Of a DNA stretch of 64,000 nt, positions 1 through 7,898 are shown in pieces. The translations under genes were made by a program, and so were the position numbers. The notes under the pieces are model-generated. The model was not told the origin of the DNA, did not search any database, and worked only from the letters and a program-made list of their open reading frames with translations. Each line of letters begins with the position of its first letter. The first letter of the stretch is position 1. Origin of the DNA: Flavobacteriales bacterium (lineage in GTDB: Bacteria > Bacteroidota > Bacteroidia > Flavobacteriales_F > PHOS-HE28); contig JADJDP010000007.1 in assembly GCA_016702645.1 (NCBI GenBank), positions 62,001 through 126,000 of the forward strand, read 5' to 3'.

Positions 1-1
1 C

Positions 2-1102
2 TTCGCGGGACGCATACTGCGTGATCCACCTGCCGTGGTCACGCTTGCCTGCGTCCACCTCGTAGGACTCACGCACGGGCTCTTCTGCCCGATCTTCGAG
101 CTCTACTATGGCGTTGACCTGTTGGTCCTCTTCCTCGCAGTGTACCGGAGCGAGCAGCTCTCATCCACTTGGAGGTGGAGCTTGCTCGTCGTGTTCTTCC
201 TGGGGGCCCTCGCCAGCCACTTCTTCGCACTGCTGCTGGCAGGAGGCTTGCTCGTACTGGAACAGATCTGGCGCGACCGACGCACCATGATCGTGCTCCT
301 CGGCTTGATCGTGGTCCATCTACTGGTGCGGAGCTTGACCTTGAGCCCCTACGAGAACGAAGGCCTATCAGCGATACTGGCGGCGCTCAGCGTGGAGAAC
401 GTCGGCCACCTACTATCGCCCACACACCTCCTTCACCTTGCGAAGTATTTCGTCTGGCACTATCCGGATCTGATCGTGCTCGCGGTGACAGTGACCGTTG
501 TTCTTGTGCGCGAACGTCAACGACGAAGGGCTATGCTCTTCGCGCTCGTTGGTCTGCTGTTGCTGGTGCTTTGCATCCTGTACCGACCGGGATCGATCCA
601 TGACCGCTACCGGGAGCAGGTGAACTTCGCGCTCGTCGCTTGGGTGCTGGTGATGTTCTGTATGCAGCTCATCCCATTGGTGCGGTGGCGTACGCTGGCA
701 TTCTCGTTGCTCATCGCGGCTTCGCTCTTCCGCATGGTGCGCGCCGAATGGATAGCACCGTGGTACACCGAACGCACGGCAGTGGTGAAGACAGGGATCA
801 CCATGGCACGAGCGCACGGCCTCTCCAAGGCCATCGTACCCGCCCCCGTCTACTTCGGACCACCGAGCCACGTGATCGACCTATCCTGGTCCACTTCCGT
901 GGAAAGCCTGTTGCTTTCAGCCAAGGACGGACCCCAAGCAACGGTCTCGCTCATCACCACCCAGGATCTGGAAGCGCCCGATGTCCGTGAGCACCTGGAC
1001 GGCTTCATCTTCCGCCGCTGGGATATCATGGATCCATCGTGGCTGAACGCACGGTACTTCAAGTTGCCCCCGGAGCGATACCGACCGCTGGGCATCCCAT
1101 AG
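2..1102 (+). CDS. Multi-pass membrane protein, C-terminal part (5' end outside window)
   Basis: The reading frame is open to the first base of the window, so the gene begins upstream and this is its C-terminal portion of about 366 residues. A GTG at position 35 exists but nothing marks it as the true start. The visible protein has roughly six to seven hydrophobic segments (leucine/valine-rich runs in the first 230 residues) separated by short basic loops, followed by a soluble tail of about 120 residues without a motif I recognise. The architecture, membrane helices then a C-terminal soluble domain, resembles polytopic envelope proteins or glycosyltransferase-like enzymes, but no catalytic signature is visible and I do not assign a function. 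It converges with the methyltransferase gene downstream, only 3 bases separating the stops. Confidence 0.75.
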   Translation, partial: FAGRILRDPPAVVTLACVHLVGLTHGLFCPIFELYYGVDLLVLFLAVYRSEQLSSTWRWSLLVVFFLGALASHFFALLLAGGLLVLEQIWRDRRTMIVLLGLIVVHLLVRSLTLSPYENEGLSAILAALSVENVGHLLSPTHLLHLAKYFVWHYPDLIVLAVTVTVVLVRERQRRRAMLFALVGLLLLVLCILYRPGSIHDRYREQVNFALVAWVLVMFCMQLIPLVRWRTLAFSLLIAASLFRMVRAEWIAPWYTERTAVVKTGITMARAHGLSKAIVPAPVYFGPPSHVIDLSWSTSVESLLLSAKDGPQATVSLITTQDLEAPDVREHLDGFIFRRWDIMDPSWLNARYFKLPPERYRPLGIP

Positions 1103-1105
1103 CGA

Positions 1106-1531
1106 CTACCAGACGAACGGAAACAACCGCGCCACGCCCTTCATCCGCTGCGGATAGTCCGGATGGCGTGCGGTGAGCAACGCTTCCTCGTAGTACACTT
1201 TGATCACCAGGACGACCGCACAAACTCCAAGAGCGATCCAACGCGCCATGCTCGGTGCACCGAAGGAAACCGCAACTCCGCAGAGGAGCACTGCCGTGTA
1301 CATGGGATGCCGCAGCCAACGGTAGATGCCGCGTTGCGAAAGCGTGTTCGCTCTGCGCGGATCCGGAAGGATGGTGAAGTTGTTGCCGCCGAGCGATGCG
1401 ACGGCCCAGGCGAACACCAAGAGACCCAGTACAAAGAGCACCCACGCCCACCATGGCAATTGCCAGCCGCCGCCGAAGAGCAGCACGGCGATGGAACCGA
1501 ATTGGCCAACAACAAGAAGTACGGATCGCAT
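1106..1531 (-). CDS. Isoprenylcysteine carboxylmethyltransferase (ICMT)-family integral membrane protein
   Basis: A 141-residue protein with about four hydrophobic segments. The C-terminal half carries the ICMT/phospholipid methyltransferase signature: RHPMYTA around residue 76, then a YEE segment and a final P-Y-x-x-Y-like stretch ending in LFPF. In this family the region binds S-adenosylmethionine and methylates a lipophilic substrate at the membrane; the substrate cannot be told from sequence. It lies 6 bases after the stop of pdhC on the same strand, so it is probably transcribed with pdhA-pdhC although no metabolic link is obvious. Length is normal for short bacterial members. Confidence 0.8.
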   Translation of the reverse strand: MRSVLLVVGQFGSIAVLLFGGGWQLPWWAWVLFVLGLLVFAWAVASLGGNNFTILPDPRRANTLSQRGIYRWLRHPMYTAVLLCGVAVSFGAPSMARWIALGVCAVVLVIKVYYEEALLTARHPDYPQRMKGVARLFPFVW

Positions 1532-1537
1532 GAGCGA

Positions 1538-2808
1538 TCAGATCGCCCCCACCCCCAACAACAACGCCGGCTCTTCCAACAGTTGCTTGAAGGTGTTGAG
1601 GAAAGCCGCGCCGGTAGCGCCATCCACCACGCGGTGGTCGCAGCTCAGGGTCACCTTCATGGTGTGGCCGGGCACGATGGCACCGTTCTTCACCACGGGC
1701 TTTTCCATTATGCCACCGATGGCCAGGATGCAGGCATCGGGCGGGTTGATGATGGCGGTGAACTCCTCGATGCCGAACATGCCGAGGTTGGAGATGGTGA
1801 AGGTGTTGCCTTCCCAATCGGCGGGTTGCAACTTCTTCTCCTTGGCCTTCTTCGCCATGTCGCGCACTTCGGCACCGATGGTGCGCAGTGATTTGCCATC
1901 CGCGAAGCGCACCACCGGAACGAGCAATCCTTCTTCCACCGCAACCGCGACACCAATGTGTACGTGCTGGTTGTAACGGATGCGATCACCGAGCCAGCTG
2001 CTGTTCACCTTGGGATGCTGCTTCAGCGCGATGGCCACGCCTTTGATCACGAGGTCGTTGAAGGAGATCTTGTCCGGCGCGATCTGCTTGTTGATCGCTT
2101 CACGTACGCTCATGGCGCGCTCCATATCTATCTCCAACGTGAGGTAGAAGTGCGGTGCGGTGAAGAGACTTTCGCTCAAGCGCTTCGCGATGGTCTTGCG
2201 CATCTGGCTCACAGCTACTTCCGTGAAGCCTCCACCTGGGGAGCGCTGGAAACTCCACCACCGCTGTAGTTCTCGATGTCGCTCTTGGTCACCCGGCCTT
2301 CCGGACCGCTACCACGCACGCGACTGATGTCGATGCCTTTCTCATCGGCAAGGTTCTTCGCGAGCGGGCTGGCTTTTACACGACCGTTGGTCGCTGAAGG
2401 AGCAGGGGCAGGCGCAACGGCTTTCGGCGTTGAAGGTGTCGCGGCAGCCGTTGCCTGCGGAGCGGGAGTACTTGTCGCCTGTTCCTGTGCCTGCTCCTTG
2501 GGCTTAGGCGCTTCGGGAGTCTTCGGCTGCGAAGCAGCAGCGCTGGCCAATAGCGCAGCAATATCCTCCCCTTCCTTACCGAGCACGGCGAGCACACTAT
2601 CCACGGCCGCGGTCTTCCCTTTCTCCACCCCGATGTGCAACAGCACACCATCGGTGAAGCTCTCGAACTCCATGGTGGCCTTGTCGGTCTCGATCTCGGC
2701 GAGCACTTCGCCGCTCTTCACCTTGTCACCGACCTTCTTGTGCCAGGCGGCCACCACCCCTTCGGTCATGGTGTCGCTCAACTTGGGCATGCGTACGATC
2801 TCGGCCAT
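1538..2808 (-). CDS. pdhC: Pyruvate dehydrogenase E2, dihydrolipoamide acetyltransferase (one frameshift)
   Basis: E2 core of the pyruvate dehydrogenase complex; it transfers acetyl groups from lipoate to CoA. The start chosen is the ATG at 2808 (MAEIVRMPKLSDTM), because the open frame upstream is only the inverted repeat. Order: one lipoyl domain with the ETDKATM lipoylation site (about residue 43), an Ala/Pro/Gln-rich flexible linker, a peripheral subunit-binding domain (SPLAKNLADEKGID), then the catalytic domain with DHRVVDG near the end. The frame breaks at about 2238-2241: the N-terminal piece stops at 2215 and the catalytic piece continues in another frame from TEVAVSQMRKTIAKRL. Adding one C to the CCCC run (minus strand) restores APPGGGFTEVAVSQMRK, so this is probably an assembly error. 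It follows pdhA; E1-beta and E3 are not in this window. Confidence 0.93.
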
Positions 2809-2827
2809 GGTCAATTCAAGGTTGTTG

Positions 2828-2901
2828 CACCACAGAGGCACGGAGGCACAGAGGAATCTCAGCAAACGGGCTTTCCTCTGTGCCTCCGTGCCTCTGTGGT
2901 G
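2828..2901. repeat. Perfect 29-bp inverted repeat between pdhA and pdhC
   Basis: The left arm 2828-2856 and right arm 2873-2901 are exact reverse complements with a 16-base spacer. The arms carry an internal near-repeat of the type CACAGAGGCACGGAGGCAC. It fills the gap between the pdhA stop (2910) and the pdhC start (2808). As RNA it would form a very strong hairpin with no U-tract, so it could stabilise or attenuate the pdhA-pdhC message rather than be a classical terminator. The word resembles dispersed intergenic repeats I associate with diverse environmental bacterial genomes; that is recollection, not a search result. Confidence 0.9.
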
Positions 2902-2909
2902 AGTGCATT

Positions 2910-3944
2910 TCAGTCCTTCTCGTAAGGATAATCCGGTTCGCGGTACACGTCGTTGTAGAGCTCATCCACGGAAGGCGATGGGCTCTCCTCCGCGAACTTC
3001 ACGGCTTCCTCCACTTCCTTCTTCGCGGCTTCGTCCATCGCATCCAGTTCCGCTTCCGTGGCCCACTTCTTCTCAATCAAGGTGGCTCGCACGCTTTCGA
3101 TGGGATCCTGCTTCTTGTACTCCTCCACCTCTTCCTTGGTGCGGTACTTCTGCGGGTCGCTCATGCTGTGTCCCTTGTACCGGTAGGTCTTGATGTCGAG
3201 CAAGTAAGGCCCGTTGCCCGCACGCACATGCGCGCAGGCCATGCTGATGGCTTCATGCACATCCTCGCAACGCATACCGTTCACGCCGAGGCCGGGCATG
3301 TCGTAGCTCTCGCCGATGGTGCTGAGGTCATGCACGTTGCTGGTGCGCTCCACGCTGGTGCCCATCGCGTAGTTGTTGTTCTCGATGATGAAGATCACCG
3401 GCAACTTCCACGTCATGGCCATGTTGAAGGTCTCGTGCAGGATGCCTTGGCGGATTGCGCCGTCGCCCATCATGCACAGGGTCACATGGTCCTCTCCACG
3501 GTATTTGTCAGCGAAGGCGATACCGGCGCCGAGGCCGATCTGCCCGCCCACGATGCCGTGGCCACCGAAGAGGTTGCGCTCCTTGTCGAAGTAGTGCATA
3601 CTGCCTCCCTTGCCCTTGCTGGTGCCGGTGGTCTTACCGTAGAGCTCGGCCATGACGTTCTTCGCTGGCGTGCCGAGGACGAGCGGATGCGCGTGATCGC
3701 GATACCCGGTGATCACCTTGTCGCCTTTACGTATGGCGGTGATCATGCCTGCGAGGATGGCCTCCTGTCCGATGTAGAGGTGGCAGAAACCACCGAACTT
3801 CTGCATGGTGTAGAGCATGCCCGTTTTCTCCTCGAAACGGCGCATGAGGATCATCTCCTTGAACCAACGCAGGTAGGTCTCCTTGGTGAAGGCCGAACCA
3901 TTGGTCTTGGTGGCGCCTTTGCTGGCGGCGGTCTTGGTGCTCAT
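2910..3944 (-). CDS. pdhA: Pyruvate dehydrogenase E1 component subunit alpha
   Basis: A 344-residue E1-alpha; with E1-beta it decarboxylates pyruvate using thiamine diphosphate and reductively acetylates the lipoyl group of E2. The thiamine-binding motif begins at GDGAIRQG and ends with the ENNNYAMGT segment about 30 residues later. The phosphorylation-loop region typical of E1-alpha is visible as YRYKGHSMSDP. A short Lys/Thr/Ala-rich N-terminal tail precedes the conserved core (YLRWFKEMILMRRFEE). The length matches free-standing E1-alpha subunits. pdhC follows in the same orientation after a 101-base gap holding the long inverted repeat. A promoter-like TATATTTG box lies 35 bases upstream. 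Confidence 0.97.
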   Translation of the reverse strand: MSTKTAASKGATKTNGSAFTKETYLRWFKEMILMRRFEEKTGMLYTMQKFGGFCHLYIGQEAILAGMITAIRKGDKVITGYRDHAHPLVLGTPAKNVMAELYGKTTGTSKGKGGSMHYFDKERNLFGGHGIVGGQIGLGAGIAFADKYRGEDHVTLCMMGDGAIRQGILHETFNMAMTWKLPVIFIIENNNYAMGTSVERTSNVHDLSTIGESYDMPGLGVNGMRCEDVHEAISMACAHVRAGNGPYLLDIKTYRYKGHSMSDPQKYRTKEEVEEYKKQDPIESVRATLIEKKWATEAELDAMDEAAKKEVEEAVKFAEESPSPSVDELYNDVYREPDYPYEKD

Positions 3945-3978
3945 TTGGATCGGCCTGCCCGGCGAAAGCCGGGGTGGA

Positions 3979-3986
3979 CAAATATA
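3979..3986 (-). promoter_or_regulatory. Bacteroidota-type -7 box upstream of pdhA
   Basis: TATATTTG on the minus strand fits the Bacteroidota -7 consensus TAnnTTTG, 34 bases before the pdhA ATG, which leaves room for a normal leader. No clear -33 TTG was found. The assignment rests on motif and position only. Confidence 0.5.
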
Positions 3987-4025
3987 TCCGCCGTACGGCG
4001 GACAGGGCCGCCCCCTTTGGGCGGT

Positions 4026-4508
4026 TCAGCGCTCCAGCTGGCTCCGGTCGAAGTGCAGCGGGAGCAGGTCGGCGGCGGCGGCGAGTTCGATCACCGTGCC
4101 TTCGCTGGTTCCCAGGAGCACGCGCATGGGCGAGCCTTGTCGCGTTTCTTGTTCCAGCAACGCCTGTCGACAGATGCCGCAAGGCGATATGGGCATGTCG
4201 CCCTTCACTTGTGGAACCACCACCGCGATGGAATCCACCACTCCAACGGGATGGTTCGACATGGCCGCGTGCAGGGCGGTGCGTTCCGCACAGATCCCAG
4301 CAGGAAAAGAAGCGTTCTCCTGGTTGTTGCCGGCGATGATCGCACCATCCTTCAACCGCAGCGCAGCACCTACACGGAAGTTCGAATACGGTGCGTAGGC
4401 CATGGCCGCCGCTTCGCTCGCGCGCTTCACCAACTCCTGATCCGCGACCGGCATTTCCGCAATGCTTGCTCGTCGGTAGGAAACAACATGCGAACGGGTC
4501 TCGGCCAT
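4026..4508 (-). CDS. cdd: Cytidine deaminase
   Basis: A 160-residue homotetrameric-type cytidine deaminase of the pyrimidine salvage pathway, converting cytidine or deoxycytidine to uridine forms. The zinc/catalytic motifs are both present: CAERTAL (about residue 73) with the proton-shuttle glutamate, and PCGICRQ (about residue 109) with two zinc cysteines. The N-terminal YAPYSNFRVGAAL substrate-binding stretch is also clear. The gene lies between pdhA and the VTC gene; the cdd-pdhA neighbourhood next to the porU/porV/gldJ block matches gene order I know from flavobacteria. A TACTTTCG box sits 20 bases upstream. Confidence 0.96.
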   Translation of the reverse strand: MAETRSHVVSYRRASIAEMPVADQELVKRASEAAAMAYAPYSNFRVGAALRLKDGAIIAGNNQENASFPAGICAERTALHAAMSNHPVGVVDSIAVVVPQVKGDMPISPCGICRQALLEQETRQGSPMRVLLGTSEGTVIELAAAADLLPLHFDRSQLER

Positions 4509-4528
4509 GGGGTCGTCGAAAAGGGGAA

Positions 4529-4536
4529 CGAAAGTA
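4529..4536 (-). promoter_or_regulatory. Promoter-like box upstream of cdd
   Basis: TACTTTCG on the minus strand, 20 bases upstream of the cdd ATG. It is a one-mismatch variant of the TAnnTTTG -7 element; the same word recurs upstream of proS and carA in this window. Confidence 0.45.
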
Positions 4537-4590
4537 ACCTGTGCCGTTGGACGGGCCGATGGAAGCGGCGTCCCGAGGCAGCGGGTTGCC

Positions 4591-4598
4591 TAGTTTTG
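4591..4598 (+). promoter_or_regulatory. Promoter-like box upstream of the VTC/DUF4956 pair
   Basis: TAGTTTTG matches TAnnTTTG exactly and ends 18 bases before the GTG start of the VTC-domain gene. It supports that start and suggests the two-gene cassette has its own promoter, back to back with the cdd promoter. Confidence 0.5.
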
Positions 4599-4616
4599 GC
4601 ACCCTTGCGAAGTACC

Positions 4617-5369
4617 GTGAAAGAAGCGCCATCCATCATCAACAGCTTCGAGCCCATTACCCTTGCGGAGATGGACAGTGTGAAGCTGCAGGACCGCTCG
4701 GACACGAAGTACGTGCTGGCCGAAGCACAGCTCCCGAAGGTGCTGGAAGCGATGCGGGAGCACTACCGCGTGTTGGAAGTGGATGGAGTGCGCGGAACCG
4801 CCTATCGCAGTCTGTACTACGATACGCCCGATCTGCAACACTACCAGGACCATCACAACAAGCGGACGTTCCGTGTGAAGGTCCGCTTCCGCGAGTACAT
4901 CGGGAGCGGGCTCGTTTTCCTGGAAGTAAAGCGCAAGACGGGCCGTGGCCGTACGGACAAGGCGCGCATCCGTGTGGAAGCGATACCGCAGGAAATGAGC
5001 GCGGAGCAGACCGCCTTCGTGAACAAGGCGAGCCGCAGCGATGCTCCGCTGGAACCTTCGCTCTGGAACCACTTCACGCGCTACACCTTCGTTTCCAAGA
5101 CCAGCCCCGAGCGCCTGACCATGGACCTCGGTCTCCGCTACACCGACCCGAACGGCGAGGGGGACCTCGGCGGCATCGTGGTGGCCGAACTGAAGCAGGA
5201 GCGCGCCGACCGCAGCTCTCACTTCGTGGAGATCATGCGCGCCATGGGCCAACGCCCGGCAGGCATGAGCAAGTATTGCGTGGGCATGCTCACGCTGCAA
5301 CGTCCAGTAAAACACAATGCCTTCAAGGAAGTGCTGCTGCGGTTGCAGCGCCTTCGCAAGGCCGCCTGA
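4617..5369 (+). CDS. VTC-domain polyphosphate polymerase-like protein
   Basis: A 250-residue soluble protein of the VTC superfamily, whose fungal founder synthesises polyphosphate from ATP inside a basic tunnel. Visible hallmarks are the N-terminal KLQDRSDTKYVL strand, the YYDT segment, a run of alternating basic residues (KRTFRVKVRFREY), FLEVKRKTGRGRTDKARI, and a late VVAELKQERA acidic strand for metal binding. The start is the GTG at 4617 because homologous proteins begin with a similar K-E-A...FEPITL stretch; the same frame runs far upstream but only as antisense of pdhA and cdd. There is no SPX domain. It is followed after 10 bases by a DUF4956 membrane protein, a known pairing, suggesting synthesis of polyphosphate or another anionic polymer at the membrane. 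The product is inferred, not shown. Confidence 0.85.
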   Translation: MKEAPSIINSFEPITLAEMDSVKLQDRSDTKYVLAEAQLPKVLEAMREHYRVLEVDGVRGTAYRSLYYDTPDLQHYQDHHNKRTFRVKVRFREYIGSGLVFLEVKRKTGRGRTDKARIRVEAIPQEMSAEQTAFVNKASRSDAPLEPSLWNHFTRYTFVSKTSPERLTMDLGLRYTDPNGEGDLGGIVVAELKQERADRSSHFVEIMRAMGQRPAGMSKYCVGMLTLQRPVKHNAFKEVLLRLQRLRKAA

Positions 5370-5379
5370 TCCACGCATT

Positions 5380-6033
5380 ATGAACAAGCTCTTCGGCATG
5401 CCGCTCTTCCACACCGATATGTGGGAGTTGCTCTTCAAGTTCGGCGTGAACACGCTGGTGCTCTTCGTGCTCATACGGCTCATCTACTACCCCATCCACC
5501 GGAAGAAGGACTACCTCTTCACCTACTTCCTCTTCAACATCCTCATCTTCTTCCTGTGCGTGCTGCTGAACAGCGTGAAGTTGAGCATCGGCTTCGCCTT
5601 CGGCCTCTTCGCCATTTTCGGGGTGCTGCGCTATCGCACGGAGCAGATCAGCATCAAGGACATGACCTATTTGTTCTCGGTGATCGCGATCGCCGTGATC
5701 AATGCGCTCGCCAGCAAGAAGGTGAGCGTGGCCGAACTGATCTTCACCGATGGCATGATCCTGCTGGTGACCTACGCGCTGGAGCATTTGTGGCTCACGC
5801 GCCACGAGGCCGTGCGCCTGCTGATCTACGAGCGCATCGACCTGATCAAACCAGAGAACCGCACAGCGCTCTACGAGGACCTCCACAAACGCCTCGGCGT
5901 TACCGTATCACGGATCGAGATCGGCAAGATCGACCTGTTGCGCGATACGGCCCAGTTGCGTGTCTTCTACTTCGAGGACGAACAGGGCCACGCCTCCTTC
6001 ACGGAGATGGCCGGCGACGACGGGGATGACTGA
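5380..6033 (+). CDS. DUF4956 membrane protein (VTC partner)
   Basis: A 217-residue protein with four to five hydrophobic helices in the first 150 residues (segments such as LVLFVLIRLIYY and FNILIFFLCVLL) and a cytosolic C-terminal ferredoxin-like tail of about 65 residues. It has the DUF4956 core motif FGVLRYRTEQISIKDMTYLF. The start is the ATG at 5380; the open frame before it overlaps the VTC gene and lacks membrane character. It is probably co-transcribed with the VTC-domain gene and may anchor or export its product. No catalytic function is known to me for the family. Confidence 0.88.
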   Translation: MNKLFGMPLFHTDMWELLFKFGVNTLVLFVLIRLIYYPIHRKKDYLFTYFLFNILIFFLCVLLNSVKLSIGFAFGLFAIFGVLRYRTEQISIKDMTYLFSVIAIAVINALASKKVSVAELIFTDGMILLVTYALEHLWLTRHEAVRLLIYERIDLIKPENRTALYEDLHKRLGVTVSRIEIGKIDLLRDTAQLRVFYFEDEQGHASFTEMAGDDGDD

Positions 6034-6052
6034 ACCCTGCTAAGGAGCGGGA

Positions 6053-6547
6053 TCACGTTTTGTGAACGAGTGCGACGGCGTAAGCGCACGCACCTTCTTC
6101 GCGCCCAACGAAACCCATGCTCTCGTTGGTGGTGGCCTTGATGCTCACCGCATCCTGGTCCACACCGAGCAAGGGTGCCATGGCCGCACGCATCGCTGGA
6201 GCATGAGGCATCACCTTGGGTTGCTCCATCACCAGTGTGCAATCCACATTGCCAACGGACCAGCCCCGGTCGATCAGCAGCTTCACCACAGCAGCGAGCA
6301 AGCGCTTGCTATCAGCACCTTTCCAAGCGGGATCGGTATTGGGAAAATGCTGCCCGATATCACCCAGACCAATGGCACCCAGCAGTGCATCGCACACCGC
6401 GTGCAGGAGCACATCAGCATCCGAATGTCCATCAAGACCTGTGGAATGTTCGATCCGTATCCCGCCCAACCATAGTTCGCGGCCCTCGACAAGGCGGTGG
6501 GTATCGTACCCGAAACCAACGCGAACGCTCGGCGCGCCGGGCATCAT
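6053..6547 (-). CDS. ispF: 2-C-methyl-D-erythritol 2,4-cyclodiphosphate synthase
   Basis: A 164-residue enzyme of the MEP isoprenoid pathway that cyclises CDP-methylerythritol phosphate to methylerythritol cyclodiphosphate with loss of CMP. Motifs: GFGYDTHRL with the metal Asp/His pair, LDGHSDADVLLHA with another metal His, and the C-terminal KATTNESMGFVGREEG signature. The length is normal for the trimeric enzyme. Its ATG overlaps the porV stop by 4 bases (ATGA), so it is probably translationally coupled to porV although the functions are unrelated. Confidence 0.97.
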   Translation of the reverse strand: MMPGAPSVRVGFGYDTHRLVEGRELWLGGIRIEHSTGLDGHSDADVLLHAVCDALLGAIGLGDIGQHFPNTDPAWKGADSKRLLAAVVKLLIDRGWSVGNVDCTLVMEQPKVMPHAPAMRAAMAPLLGVDQDAVSIKATTNESMGFVGREEGACAYAVALVHKT

Positions 6548-7836
6548 CCCTCGGTCTTCTTCTTGGCTCCTTTGCCGTCGAACATGAAGCCCAAGGTGAA
6601 GCGCAAGGTGTTGGCCAGCGGGCTGCGCTGCGTGTTGGCGATGAGGTAGCTCATGTCCAACGAGAACTTGCTGTACCGTACACCGGCACCCAGCGTGAAA
6701 TACTTGCGGTTGCCTTTGGTGTAGTGCTCCCAGAAGTACCCCGTGCGGAACGCGAATTGGTTGGCATACCAGTATTCGAAGCCACCGGCAAGGTTGATCT
6801 CGCGCAACTCCTCTTTCAGCTGGCTGCCAGCCAGGATATTGTAGGTGCTGTCTTCGTTCAGGGTGACCACACCGGGCGCATCGTTGAAACTGCCGAAGAT
6901 GCCCGTGGCCACACCCACGTCCGGGTCTCGGCCGCTGATGACCTCCAACTTGTTCGTCACGGGATCGATCTTGGTGCCATACACCGGCGGGGTCGGCACC
7001 AACAGCTTGTTCACGTCCAAGTTGAACGTGATGCTGTTGTATTCGTCCATCTCCAATTTGAAGGAGGGTCCCAAACGCAGGTTGATGGGAATGAAGTCCT
7101 TGTTGGAGGTTTCCGTGTAGGACATCTTCGCCCCCACGTTCGAAACGTTCAGTCCGAAAGCGAAGGTGGCCTCCTTATCACCGCCAATGGCGATGTCGGG
7201 CTTTTGATAGTAGAAGGACACGTCGGCCGCCACGCTCTGACCAGCCTTGGAGTTGGCACCTTGCACACTGATGCCTCCTGTGAGGTTGCTGTTGACGTAC
7301 CGAATTGCCACGCCCCCGGAAAAATTGTCGCCGAACTGCTGGGCGAAGGCGAGATCGACCGCGAACTCCGCCGGTTTGAAATCGCGGATGGTGGAACCGT
7401 TCACATCGGTGAAGGTGATGCTGCCCAAGTTGAAGTAGCGGAGCGAGCCGCCTATCGCGCTTCGTTTGTTGCCGAGGCGTTTGAACCCGGCCAGATAGGC
7501 CAGGCTCATGTCGGGCACGAGGTTGCGCAGCCAAGGGCTGTAGCTCATCATGAACTCACCATCGTTCTCCGCAAAGGCGAGCTTGGACGGGTTCCAGTGG
7601 ATCGAATTGGCGTCCGGCGAGGTGGCCACCCCGGCATCACCCATGCCTCCCGCTCGTGAATCCACCGAGATCATGAGGAAGGGCACCGCCGTGGTGATGG
7701 TATTGAGCACGCCCGCCTCACAATCCTGGCCGGTGAGCTGGTTGATGCACCCCGTGTTCACTTGGGCGAGCAAGGAGCCCCCGGAAGTGGCCAAGCCAAG
7801 GAGGAATAGGTTCCGGCGGACGAACGACAGGGTCAT
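6544..7836 (-). CDS. porV: Type IX secretion outer membrane protein PorV
   Basis: A 430-residue FadL-like beta-barrel with an N-terminal signal peptide (cleavage probably after SGGSLLAQ). PorV shuttles type IX cargo from the translocon to the PorU sortase in the outer membrane. Family marks: an ISVDSRAGGMGDAGVA strand near the start of the barrel followed by the NSIHWNPSKLAF segment, and a C-terminal amphipathic strand set ending in TLRFTLGFMFDG. A Cys pair (GCINQ, DCEAG) flanks the mature N-terminus. It is directly downstream of porU with 62 bases between them, the classical arrangement, and overlaps ispF by 4 bases. Confidence 0.95.
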   Translation of the reverse strand: MTLSFVRRNLFLLGLATSGGSLLAQVNTGCINQLTGQDCEAGVLNTITTAVPFLMISVDSRAGGMGDAGVATSPDANSIHWNPSKLAFAENDGEFMMSYSPWLRNLVPDMSLAYLAGFKRLGNKRSAIGGSLRYFNLGSITFTDVNGSTIRDFKPAEFAVDLAFAQQFGDNFSGGVAIRYVNSNLTGGISVQGANSKAGQSVAADVSFYYQKPDIAIGGDKEATFAFGLNVSNVGAKMSYTETSNKDFIPINLRLGPSFKLEMDEYNSITFNLDVNKLLVPTPPVYGTKIDPVTNKLEVISGRDPDVGVATGIFGSFNDAPGVVTLNEDSTYNILAGSQLKEELREINLAGGFEYWYANQFAFRTGYFWEHYTKGNRKYFTLGAGVRYSKFSLDMSYLIANTQRSPLANTLRFTLGFMFDGKGAKKKTEG

Positions 7837-7898
7837 AGGGCGAGGGTTACGGGAAAAGGACGGCGAATATACGGGCCTCCCAAGGGGTTTATTGTGCG

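Noticed and set aside
2238..2241. Programmed -1 frameshift in pdhC
   Set aside because: No slippery heptamer or downstream pseudoknot was evident, and the same one-base deficit occurs in other unrelated genes, so an assembly error is simpler.
2880..4616. Long plus-strand open frame continuous with the VTC gene
   Set aside because: It is antisense to pdhA and cdd and has their shadow composition; the VTC protein starts at GTG 4617 by family resemblance and a promoter box at 4591.
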